Source: AP-16 sp036395835 (lineage in GTDB: Bacteria > Pseudomonadota > Alphaproteobacteria > Rhizobiales > Xanthobacteraceae). From it: DNA of 14,459 bases. The translations under genes and the position numbers were made by a program. The notes under the pieces are model-generated. The model searched no databases. It was not told the DNA's origin and saw nothing but the letters and a program-made list of their open reading frames with translations. Where the stretch lies: positions 1-14,459 of the forward strand of contig DASWCW010000133.1 in assembly GCA_036395835.1 (NCBI GenBank). The letters are read 5' to 3'. Shown piece after piece: positions 1 through 6,435 of this stretch (position 1 is the stretch's first letter; each line of letters opens with the position of its first letter).

Positions 1-230
1 TCAATGGCGATGCCGACATACACACGGGCCTTGTCGGGAACGGCCTTGTTCTCGGCTATCCGTTTCCATTGTTCATCGGAGATAAAAAAAACATCAGGAA
101 GGCGTGTCTTGGACTCAAGCCCCACCTTTAGCCACCTCTCAAGTGATTGCCGACGTCCCAGTAATGCCGCTATGCTCACAATGTGTTCACGCAGGCGTTT
201 GTCTTGCGGGGTTAGTTTGTGGGCGGTCAT
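1..230 (-). CDS. Hypothetical protein coupled to the recombinase (partial, 3' end beyond window)
   Basis: An open reading frame begins with ATG at 230-228 and runs without a stop to the left edge, giving about 76 residues. It starts MTAHKLTPQDKRLREHIVSI and is followed by a charged helical stretch (SLERWLKVGLESKTRLPD) and then VFFISDEQWKRIAENKAVPDKARVYVGIAI. Its start codon shares one base with the stop of the upstream serine recombinase (TAATG), which suggests translational coupling. I recognise no family. No membrane segment or signal peptide is visible in the part present. The coding strand has a run of eight T (84-91) across codons 47-49, unusual in such GC-rich DNA. The coupling suggests a role connected with the recombinase, for example a regulator or accessory DNA-binding protein, but this is inference only. 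Confidence 0.6.
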   Translation of the reverse strand, partial: MTAHKLTPQDKRLREHIVSIAALLGRRQSLERWLKVGLESKTRLPDVFFISDEQWKRIAENKAVPDKARVYVGIAI

Positions 231-901
231 TATGGTCGATTCCTCATCAGCACCTTGCGCACCCCTTCGGCACTCAGATTGATGCGCTGCTTCTTCATCT
301 CTGTGACCACCGCCCTGAGCGACATCGTCTTGGCCAGCTGCCGCATCGTCCTGATGGCGGACTGCTCCCTTGGATCAGCGATCACCTTGCCGTCCTCGAC
401 CCTCCAGCCGAATGGCACCTTTCCGCCCAGATACCGACCCTGCTCCCGTTGACTCGCCTTCACATCCCGAATGCGCTCAGCAGTCCTGGAAACTTCCCAC
501 TCGGCTAGAGCAGCAAGAACGGTCAAAATGACACGAGCGATCGGATTGTCTCCATTGCCCGAGACATTGCCGCCGATGTCCAGCAGGTAGAGCGACACAT
601 TCATCCCCCGCAGGGTCTCCACGGTGTTCAGCGCATCCCGTGCGTTGCGGAAGCAACGGTCAAGTTTCGGGCTGACGATGCGATCGCCGGGCTTGAGCAA
701 CGCCATCATCTTGCTGCTCTCGGGGCGGTCGAGGAAAGGCTTTGACCCCGACACTCCCCGCTCCACGAACACCCCGCTCACTGACCAGCCGTTGGCGACG
801 GCGTAGGCCTCGGCACGGGACTGCTGAACATTCAGGCTCTCCCCGTGCTCGGCCTGATCCCGGTGGGAGACCCGGACATAGACATGGGTGGCGGCGGGCA
901 T
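230..901 (-). CDS. Serine recombinase (resolvase/invertase family), short form
   Basis: This 223-residue protein is a site-specific recombinase of the serine family, which cuts both DNA strands through a 5'-phosphoserine link. The N-terminal catalytic domain (about 5-145) carries the signature YVRVSHRDQ, with nucleophile Ser12 and Arg10. The later catalytic segment is KLDRCFRNARD (79-89), and the long E-helix AEWEVSRTAERIRD (133-146) follows. GRYLGGKVPFGWR (156-167) resembles the start of the recombinase domain of large serine recombinases. The chain then ends with a short helical region (about 180-220) that could be a helix-turn-helix. It is therefore much shorter than phage integrases (450 residues or more) and a little longer than gamma-delta resolvase. 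The start at 901 lacks a strong ribosome-binding site. The next gene overlaps its stop by one base. Resolvase or invertase action is more likely than integration, but the target is not visible. Confidence 0.93.
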   Translation of the reverse strand: MPAATHVYVRVSHRDQAEHGESLNVQQSRAEAYAVANGWSVSGVFVERGVSGSKPFLDRPESSKMMALLKPGDRIVSPKLDRCFRNARDALNTVETLRGMNVSLYLLDIGGNVSGNGDNPIARVILTVLAALAEWEVSRTAERIRDVKASQREQGRYLGGKVPFGWRVEDGKVIADPREQSAIRTMRQLAKTMSLRAVVTEMKKQRINLSAEGVRKVLMRNRP

Positions 902-913
902 AGGCGGTCTCGT

Positions 914-938
914 TGTGTCAACGGTGTGTCAACACCGT
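914..938. repeat. Direct repeats and 18-bp palindrome upstream of the recombinase
   Basis: The nine-base word tgtgtcaac occurs at 914-922 and again at 925-933, an 11-bp spacing (one helical turn). Overlapping it is a perfect inverted repeat, ACGGTGT (921-927) and ACACCGT (932-938), around the spacer gtca. The block lies 13-37 bases upstream of the recombinase start. It could be an operator for autoregulation or a sub-site at which the recombinase binds. A further TGTCAA lies at 957-962. Confidence 0.55.
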
Positions 939-962
939 ATGCCTACTCCGAAATAATGTCAA
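934..962 (-). promoter_or_regulatory. Candidate sigma70-type promoter of the recombinase
   Basis: Read on the minus strand, a perfect TTGACA (957-962) is followed after 17 bases by TACGGT (934-939). The second element matches a -10 box only in part. Transcription would start near 927, leaving a leader of about 26 bases before the recombinase ATG at 901. The palindrome at 921-938 covers the -10 and start region. This is a pattern match, not evidence of activity. Confidence 0.35.
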
Positions 963-1451
963 TGTGCAAGTGCAAGCGGTTGACCGGGGCTTGGAAATGA
1001 CGGGGGCGAGGCGAGAAACCTGCCGTAAGTCCTGAGATTTCAAGGCTTTTTAGGCTAAGTGTGCAACTATCAGGAGAATATAAAGCGGATTAAACCGATA
1101 ACGATAGTAATCGTATCATTGGCGATTTCATTGACGGATAGGGAATGAGCCTCAATAAATAGTTGTCCCACCGCATCACCAGATCGTTTCTGCTCACTCG
1201 CTGCCTACGAACGCAGGTAAGCGTCAAACTGCATATAATCGCTTTCATGCCTGTGCAAACCGGGCTTTGCGGTCGCGTCCGGTTCACGGGATTTACTGGC
1301 CGACCATTGGGGGTGCCGGTAGGGGCGTTTTTGGCTGGCGTCAAGTGCGCGGGACGATGATGACCATAGACGGTTTCGAGCGTCCGTACCGTCACCCAAG
1401 GATTTGCTCGCCTGGAAAATATGGGTTCCAGCCCGCATCCGCTCGCCGCGG

Positions 1452-2369
1452 CTACAGATGCGAGTACATCGTCCTTCCTGCGACCGGAAGCTCCGCGACC
1501 AGAATGGTGCCCGTCTCGGACTCAGTGATGTACAAGCGCTTTCGGTCGGGGCCGCCATACGCGAGGTTCGTCGTCGCCAGTCCGGTGCACGAGCGAACGC
1601 GATACAGCGGCTCGCCGAGCCGGCTGAAGATCCAAACCGCGCCGAGACCGGCGTGCGCGACGGCGAGATTGTCGGCTTCGTCCATCGCCAGCCCGTCAGG
1701 GCCGCCCAGGCTTCCCGAAAGCTGCACGAACAGCCCGACCTTCGAGGCGGTGCCGTCCGGCATCAGCGGCACGCGCCAGACGCAATTGCCGCGCGTGACC
1801 GCGACGTAGAGGATGTGCTCCGCGCGGTTGAGCACGATGCCGTTGGGACTTGGCACGGTGTCGATGATCAGCTCGAGCCGGCCGTCGGTGCGCAGCCGAT
1901 AGACGCGGCCGGTAGGGTCGTGCAGACCGGTTTGTCCCTGGTCGGTGAAATAAAGATCGCCGTTGCTGGCGAAAACCAGATCGTTGACGCCCTTGAAGCG
2001 CTCGGACCAGCGTCGCTCGAGCACGGTCGAGACACGGCCGCTGACCGGATCGAGCAGCATGATGCCGTGTCGGTAATCCGTGATGAAGATCCTGCCGTCC
2101 TTGGCGATCTTCAACCCGTTCGGTTCGCCGTCATACTCGGCGATGAGCGCGAACTCGCCGATCGGCGAGACTCGGAACACGCGGCCATAAGGGATGTCGA
2201 CGACGTAGAGATTGCCGTCGCGATCGAATGAGGGCCCTTCGAGAAACGAATCGGCGGCGATGCCCCGACGGTTCGTCATGGCCCAGACGTTCGCCGGGTC
2301 CTTCCTGCGGAAGGAATCGGGCAAGCGGGCGAACACCTGAGTCTCGATCGACTGCGGCGGCGCGAACAT
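1452..2369 (-). CDS. SMP-30/gluconolactonase/LRE-like lactonase
   Basis: This 305-residue protein has the six-bladed propeller signature of the SMP-30/gluconolactonase family, metal-dependent enzymes that hydrolyse sugar-acid lactones and related esters. The likely metal ligands are Glu44 (in FLEGPSFD), Asn129 (GVNDLVF) and Asp225 (GGPDGLAMD). Asn176 in the SPNGIVL motif is the usual fourth ligand or substrate contact. Blade repeats such as DGNLYVVD, DGRIFITD and NGDLYFTD are visible. There is no signal peptide, so it should be cytoplasmic. Its start lies 16 bases after the TRAP large-permease stop with GGAAG upstream, so it is the last gene of that operon. The context suggests that the transporter's substrate is, or becomes, a lactone. 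The exact substrate cannot be read from the sequence. The short C-terminal tail MYSHL is unremarkable. Confidence 0.9.
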   Translation of the reverse strand: MFAPPQSIETQVFARLPDSFRRKDPANVWAMTNRRGIAADSFLEGPSFDRDGNLYVVDIPYGRVFRVSPIGEFALIAEYDGEPNGLKIAKDGRIFITDYRHGIMLLDPVSGRVSTVLERRWSERFKGVNDLVFASNGDLYFTDQGQTGLHDPTGRVYRLRTDGRLELIIDTVPSPNGIVLNRAEHILYVAVTRGNCVWRVPLMPDGTASKVGLFVQLSGSLGGPDGLAMDEADNLAVAHAGLGAVWIFSRLGEPLYRVRSCTGLATTNLAYGGPDRKRLYITESETGTILVAELPVAGRTMYSHL

Positions 2370-2385
2370 CGATCGCTTCCATTCG

Positions 2386-3693
2386 CTATGGCGAGGACGA
2401 CATGCGGGCCGGCAGCCACAAAGCGACGTCCGGCCAAGCCACCAGTAGGATCAGCAGCAGAAACATGATCAGGTGAAACGGGATCGTGCCGATCGCCACA
2501 TCGCTTAGCTTGCCATCCCAGATGCTTTGGATCACGAAAAGATTGATTCCGATCGGCGGCGAGATCTGCCCCAGCTCGATGAACACCACGAGGATGACGC
2601 CGAACCAGATCGGGTCGATGCCGTATTGCAGCAGCACCGGATAAAGCAGCGGAACCGTGACCACGATCATGCCTAGGCTTTCGACCAGGCAGCCGAGGGC
2701 CGTGTACAGCAAAAACAGCGCCACGAAGAACTCCAACCTGTTCAGCTTGAGGTCGACCAGGAAGGCGGTGATCTGCTCTCCTACGCCGGCGTAACTGATC
2801 GCGTAGGAAAAAATATAGGCCGCGTAGATGATGAACAGCACATTGCCGCTGACCCTGATCGTGGTCTGGAACGCGGTGACGAAAGTGCGCCGTCCGAAAT
2901 CGCCCCAGATCATGGCGATGACGATCGCAAGGAAGCAACCGACGGCGGCTGCCTCGGTCGGCGTCACCAAGCCGGTGTAAATGGTTCCGATCGTCCCCCC
3001 GATCAGGACCACGAAAGGCAGCACGTCGGCGAGTGCGCCGGCCAGTTCTGCCAGCGAGCGCGCCCCGTGCTCGACCGGCGCAATGTCCGGCCGCAGCATG
3101 GCGTGGGCGGCGATATAGACCATGAACATGCCGGTGAGGACGAGCCCCGGCATCACCCCGGCCATGAAGAGCTTGGCGACGGACGTCTCGGTGAACGTGC
3201 CATAGACGATCATCGCGATGCTCGGCGGGATCAGGATGCTGAGCGTGCCGCCCGCGGCGAGAGATCCGGCGGCGAGGCGCCGGCTGTAGTTGCGCTTCAG
3301 CAGCTCGGGCAAGGCTACGCGGCCGATGGAGGCGGCGGTGACGACGCTCGATCCGCTGATAGCGGCGAAAATGGCGCAGCCGGCGATGTTGGTCTGCAGC
3401 AGTCCTCCGGGGATCCCGGAGACCAGCTTCGACAGCCCGCGATAGACCCGAAGGCTGAGACGGCTTTCCTGCAGAATCTCCGCCATCAGGATGAACAGCG
3501 GAATTGCCGTCAGCGTGAAGCTGTTCATGCTGCCCCAGCTCACCAGTCCGAGGCCCTTGAGGGCGTTCACGCCGCCGTGCAGAACGAGATACAGCAGCGC
3601 CGGCACGGTGATCGCGAACGGGATCGTCATCCCGGCCACGAGCAGTGCAAGGAACGCCATCATGACGAGGAACAGCTCGGGACCGGGGGTCAA
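2386..3693 (-). CDS. TRAP transporter large permease subunit (DctM family)
   Basis: This is the ion-coupled transport subunit of a tripartite ATP-independent periplasmic transporter. It lies in the inner membrane, with about a dozen hydrophobic segments over 435 residues, the usual DctM length. Family hallmarks include AIPLFILMAEIL, the GSSVVTAASIGRVALPELLKR region, LSILIPPSIAMIVYG and the late GQISPPIGINLFV loop. I place the start at TTG (3693-3691), which overlaps the dctQ stop as TTGA. A strong GGAGG lies seven bases upstream (3701-3705), and the protein then begins TPGPELFLVMMAFL. A longer frame from 3843 would add about 50 polar residues lying over the dctQ 3' end and is unlikely to be used. 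It works with the small permease and binding protein encoded upstream. Confidence 0.93.
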   Translation of the reverse strand: MTPGPELFLVMMAFLALLVAGMTIPFAITVPALLYLVLHGGVNALKGLGLVSWGSMNSFTLTAIPLFILMAEILQESRLSLRVYRGLSKLVSGIPGGLLQTNIAGCAIFAAISGSSVVTAASIGRVALPELLKRNYSRRLAAGSLAAGGTLSILIPPSIAMIVYGTFTETSVAKLFMAGVMPGLVLTGMFMVYIAAHAMLRPDIAPVEHGARSLAELAGALADVLPFVVLIGGTIGTIYTGLVTPTEAAAVGCFLAIVIAMIWGDFGRRTFVTAFQTTIRVSGNVLFIIYAAYIFSYAISYAGVGEQITAFLVDLKLNRLEFFVALFLLYTALGCLVESLGMIVVTVPLLYPVLLQYGIDPIWFGVILVVFIELGQISPPIGINLFVIQSIWDGKLSDVAIGTIPFHLIMFLLLILLVAWPDVALWLPARMSSSP

Positions 3694-4232
3694 AGCCTCG
3701 CCTCCGGTTGCAGTCGGCGGGCCTTCACCAGGATCGTCCTGACCAGCGCGGCACACAGGATCGCCATTCCGATCGGCATGCTCAGCTGGGGCAGCCAGAG
3801 CAGCGTCAGCAGCGGAGTCGGAGCTACGTCCTCCGACCGCCACGAGTTCAGGACCAGCCGGCCCAGCTGCCAGGTCAGAATCACGGAGGCGGCCAGCGCA
3901 ATCAGATCGAAGCCGATCTGCGATATCAGGCGCACCCGCGGCGACAGCCGCGCTTGGACCAGCTCCACTCTATGGAAGGCGCCGTGCGCCTCGGCGACGG
4001 AAAGGCTTAGAAACGATACCGCGACGAACAGATAGCCGCCGATCTCGTCGGTTATCTGCAACGAAATGTTGAACAAGTTCCGCGCAAATGCTTCGGCCCC
4101 GATCAGCGCGATCATCCCGATCAGCGCCAGCCCGCACAGCAGCTCACACAGTTGTTCGATCTTGCTGGCGCCCGGCGTGACCTCTTCCAGCAACTGAACG
4201 ACGGCGTCGTCGACCTCCGGCACCGGGTTCAT
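3690..4232 (-). CDS. TRAP transporter small permease subunit (DctQ family)
   Basis: This 180-residue protein has four hydrophobic segments (about 28-52, 60-82, 101-123 and 141-166), as expected for DctQ, which docks with the large permease in the inner membrane. Family-like features are EAFARNLFNISLQITDEIGGYLFVA and the following amphipathic AHGAFHRVELVQARLSP. A longer than usual polar N-terminus (about 25 residues, acidic) precedes the first membrane helix. The gene starts seven bases after the binding-protein stop, and its own stop overlaps the TTG start of the large permease. The ribosome-binding site before 4232 is weak, so it may depend on coupling to the gene upstream. Confidence 0.88.
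   Translation of the reverse strand: MNPVPEVDDAVVQLLEEVTPGASKIEQLCELLCGLALIGMIALIGAEAFARNLFNISLQITDEIGGYLFVAVSFLSLSVAEAHGAFHRVELVQARLSPRVRLISQIGFDLIALAASVILTWQLGRLVLNSWRSEDVAPTPLLTLLWLPQLSMPIGMAILCAALVRTILVKARRLQPEARL
3701..3705 (-). promoter_or_regulatory. Ribosome-binding site fixing the TTG start of the large permease
   Basis: The minus strand reads GGAGG here, seven bases before the TTG at 3693-3691. This ideal site sits inside the last codons of dctQ. Together with the TTGA stop/start overlap it decides against the longer upstream frame. Confidence 0.75.
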
Positions 4233-4239
4233 AGGTCGA

Positions 4240-5250
4240 TTATCGGCCGAGCACGGCGCGGACTTGCTTCAACGCCTCGATCGCATCGGGGCCTTTCGTC
4301 TTCGCCCACTCGTCCCAGTACGAGACAAGAATCCTCTCCGCCTCGGCGACCTCTTCGGGCTTCGGCCGCGTCACGATCATGCCGCCCGCGGCCATCTTCT
4401 GGGTCACATCCTCTTCTTCGGACTCCATGGTCGCGGTGATCCACGGCATGGCGTCTGTGACGGCCTTGCGAAGCTTGCCTTGCACGTCCGGCGCAAGCTT
4501 GTCGAAGACCTCCTTGTTCACGATCACGATCGAGTTGAAGTAGTTCACGCCGATCCGGTAATTGTACTTCAGCAGGTCCTTCCAGATGTTGCCACCGCCC
4601 GTACTCGCCGTGAACACTCCGTCTACCACCCCGCGGTCGAGTGCGGAGGGCACTTCGGGCGCGCCGATGGTGACGGCCGCCCCGCCCAGTCGCTTCACGA
4701 ACTCGCCCTGCTCGGGGGAAGTCACGCGCAGCTTCTGTCCCTTGATGTCGGCGAGCTTGGTCAGCTCCCGCCGCGAGAAGGCGACCTGGAACGGGTAGAG
4801 ATACTGCCCCAGTACGATGATGCCTTTTTTCTCGAACGCCCGGTTGATGTAGGGGTCCAAGACGACCGCCGCCTTTTGATATTCCTCCCTGGTGCGGATC
4901 AACATCGGCAGACGCAGGACACCGCCGATCGGCACGTTCCCGAGAAAGTAGCCGTCGTCGCCCATATGTACGACGCCATCGCCGACTGCCTGCGTAATCG
5001 TCGTCGTGTTGATCGGAAGGGATCCACCCAGATGCAGCCTGATCGTCACGGCGCCGTCGGTGTCCTTCTCAATGGCCTCGATCATCCTGTTGAGGCCCCT
5101 TACGGCGCCCACCGTGGAGACGGCGTTGTAAATATAGAGGTCCCACTTTTCTGCTGCCGTTGCCGGGTGACAAAACGAAGCCAAGAGCGTCATGAAGGCG
5201 ACGCCCGTGATCGCCCAACGAAGTTTCGTTTGCCTGATCAGCGCGATCAT
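4240..5250 (-). CDS. TRAP transporter periplasmic substrate-binding protein (DctP family)
   Basis: This 336-residue exported protein binds the substrate and hands it to the TRAP permease. The N-terminus is a typical Sec signal peptide: MIALIRQTKLR, then a hydrophobic core TGVAFMTLLASF, with likely cleavage after ATA near residue 32. The mature part follows the DctP pattern. GQKLRVTSPEQGEFVKRLGG (171-190) holds the conserved Arg175 that normally pairs with a substrate carboxylate, and GAPEVPSALDRGVVDGVFT (196-214) is the usual family block. The substrate is thus probably an organic or sugar acid, but which one is unknown. It is the first gene of the operon with both permeases and the lactonase. 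GAGAG lies about six bases before the ATG. The 114 bases upstream should hold the operon promoter, but I see no clear -35/-10 pair there. Confidence 0.92.
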   Translation of the reverse strand: MIALIRQTKLRWAITGVAFMTLLASFCHPATAAEKWDLYIYNAVSTVGAVRGLNRMIEAIEKDTDGAVTIRLHLGGSLPINTTTITQAVGDGVVHMGDDGYFLGNVPIGGVLRLPMLIRTREEYQKAAVVLDPYINRAFEKKGIIVLGQYLYPFQVAFSRRELTKLADIKGQKLRVTSPEQGEFVKRLGGAAVTIGAPEVPSALDRGVVDGVFTASTGGGNIWKDLLKYNYRIGVNYFNSIVIVNKEVFDKLAPDVQGKLRKAVTDAMPWITATMESEEEDVTQKMAAGGMIVTRPKPEEVAEAERILVSYWDEWAKTKGPDAIEALKQVRAVLGR

Positions 5251-5364
5251 TTTGTGCTCTCTGTTTGAGCCTTTGTCGGCAGTTGTACGTTGCGGATGGT
5301 CCCGGGCCCCAGGTCGAAAGCTTCAAGCGAGAACCGCCGCGTGTCGCCGGCAGGCGAGGGATGC

Positions 5365-5697
5365 TCAGGGCCGGTCAGCCGCAAGCGCATTGGTGCCGCG
5401 CCAGCGGCCGTAGCGCCATGGCATATACCAGCGGGATTTTGCGGGCAACGCGGCCGGCACGAGGTCGAGCCCGGAGCTGCCGAAGGGATGACAGCGCAAG
5501 AGCCGCGCCAGCGCCATCCAGCCGCCGGCCCACAGGCCGAACCGGCCGATCGCCTCGTCGGCGTATTCGGAGCAGGTCGGCAGGTGGCGGCAATGCAAGC
5601 CGACCAGCGGCGAGAGCGTATGGCGATAGACCTGGATCAGCCCGCGTCCCGCCAGCCGAGGGGCACGGGTCAGGGCATCGACGAGGGGAGGGCGCAT
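5365..5697 (-). CDS. yidD: YidD family membrane protein insertion efficiency factor
   Basis: This small protein of 110 residues matches YidD (DUF37), which sits at the inner face of the membrane and assists YidC-dependent protein insertion. The core reads LIQVYRHTLSPLVGLHCRHL, followed by PTCSEYADEAIGRFG and then the GGWMALARLLRCHPFG block. All three conserved cysteines (HCR, TCSEY, RCHP) are present. An arginine- and tryptophan-rich tail follows, somewhat longer than in the shortest homologues. I chose ATG at 5697-5695 because the longer frame (to 5916) would run over the scaffold gene and adds nothing YidD-like. The start lies four bases after the scaffold gene's stop, and AGGAG overlaps that stop (TAGGAGAATG), so translation is likely coupled. 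In enterobacteria yidD adjoins rnpA, yidC and rpmH; here it does not. Confidence 0.92.
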   Translation of the reverse strand: MRPPLVDALTRAPRLAGRGLIQVYRHTLSPLVGLHCRHLPTCSEYADEAIGRFGLWAGGWMALARLLRCHPFGSSGLDLVPAALPAKSRWYMPWRYGRWRGTNALAADRP

Positions 5698-5701
5698 TCT
5701 C

Positions 5702-6154
5702 CTATTCCGCGGCCACCGAGCCCCGGCGCTTGGCCTCGATCTGGTCGATCGCGGAAACCACCGCATCGAAGGTGAGCAGGGTCGAGGCGTGGCGCGCCTT
5801 GTAATCCCGCACCGGCTCCAGCACGGCGATGTCGGCCCATTTGCCCGCCGGCGGCGCGCCGTTCTCCTTGAGCATGCGGCGCACCGTCTCGCGCAGCTCG
5901 CGCAATTCCTGGGCACGGGAGCCGACGACGTTGCGAGCCATGATGGAGGAGGACGCCTGGCCGAGCGCGCAAGCCTTCACCTCGTGGGCAAAGTCGGTCA
6001 CGACGTCGCCGTCCATCCTCAAGTCGGCGGTGACGGTCGAGCCGCACAGCTTGGAATGCGCCGTCGCGGTCGCGTCCGGACCGTCCAGTCGACCCAGGTG
6101 CGGAATCGAGGCCGCGAGCTCCAGAATCCGGCGGTTGTAGACCTCGTTCAGCAT
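5702..6154 (-). CDS. IscU/SufU-like iron-sulfur cluster assembly scaffold protein
   Basis: This 150-residue protein is of the NifU N-terminal/IscU/SufU type, on which Fe-S clusters are built before transfer to client enzymes. The start MLNEVYNRRILELAASIPHLG is the family N-terminus. The first ligand Cys37 lies in SKLCGSTV and the second, Cys62, in EVKACALGQASSSIMA. Where SufU and IscU have a third cysteine near the C-terminus, this protein reads DYKARHASTLLTFDAVVSAI, so that cysteine is absent and a histidine lies nearby. This may be normal for the clade or may mean a changed cluster or zinc role. Upstream in-frame codons to 6310 are open but not family-like, so ATG at 6154-6152 is preferred. 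yidD follows four bases downstream, and folE diverges on the other strand. Confidence 0.85.
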   Translation of the reverse strand: MLNEVYNRRILELAASIPHLGRLDGPDATATAHSKLCGSTVTADLRMDGDVVTDFAHEVKACALGQASSSIMARNVVGSRAQELRELRETVRRMLKENGAPPAGKWADIAVLEPVRDYKARHASTLLTFDAVVSAIDQIEAKRRGSVAAE

Positions 6155-6435
6155 GCTTCTCGCCAAAATTTGACCAACAGCGTCGTTTGCACGATCTCTC
6201 GAGCCGAATATATAGGGACGGATCGGGCCAGGCGATATGCGTCGGATTCTATCATTGCCTCTATCGCTGCTTGGCCCGCCCGTGCCGATCCCGTGAACAA
6301 TCGACATCATCGGAATCGGAATGCAGCGGCCGGTCGCCGCATGCTCTACTGCGGGGCCGCTTGCGCGGGGCGGCCTCCCGGTGACACTCCCGGCGCGCGG
6401 CTTTCCCCGCGGCGGCGGTCGAACGGAGAGAGTTC
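6155..6435. other. Divergent intergenic region between the scaffold gene and folE
   Basis: These 281 bases separate two divergently transcribed genes and should hold both promoters. On the minus strand TATATT (6207-6212) is a reasonable -10 box for the scaffold/yidD transcript, but no good -35 sits 16-18 bases away. The folE side is very GC-rich (6330-6420), and I cannot pick a promoter there. No gene or riboswitch is evident. GGAGAG lies about six bases before the folE ATG. Confidence 0.4.

Larger units (their letters stand above)
902..1451. other. Gene-free stretch between recombinase and TRAP/lactonase operon
   Basis: No convincing coding region is present in these 550 bases. The open frames across it have atypical composition and no recognisable motifs. 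The part from about 940 to 1200 is AT-richer than its surroundings. It contains the recombinase control region, a small dyad ACGAT (1101-1105)/ATCGT (1110-1114), and a short hairpin CTGGAA (1412-1417)/TTCCAG (1426-1431) just past the lactonase stop. That hairpin has no T tract and would be a weak terminator at best. I see no tRNA gene, attachment site or CRISPR array. Confidence 0.6.

Noticed and set aside
916..932. The two TTGACA words nearest the recombinase as -35 boxes
   Set aside because: They lie too close to the start codon (901) for a promoter with a leader. The copy at 957-962 fits better, so these are treated as repeats.
1200..1330. tRNA gene or attachment site near the recombinase
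   Set aside because: No cloverleaf pairing, no T-loop sequence with matching stems and no flanking direct repeats could be found.
1090..1395. 101-residue minus-strand frame in the gene-free stretch
   Set aside because: No family motif and no ribosome-binding site. The composition is unlike the neighbouring genes, so I could not support it as a gene or remnant.
1404..2231. 275-residue plus-strand frame antisense to the lactonase
   Set aside because: The composition is that of a shadow frame, while the lactonase on the other strand has a full set of family residues.
4264..5268. 334-residue plus-strand frame antisense to the binding protein
   Set aside because: The opposite strand encodes a clear signal peptide and DctP motifs. 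This frame shows none.
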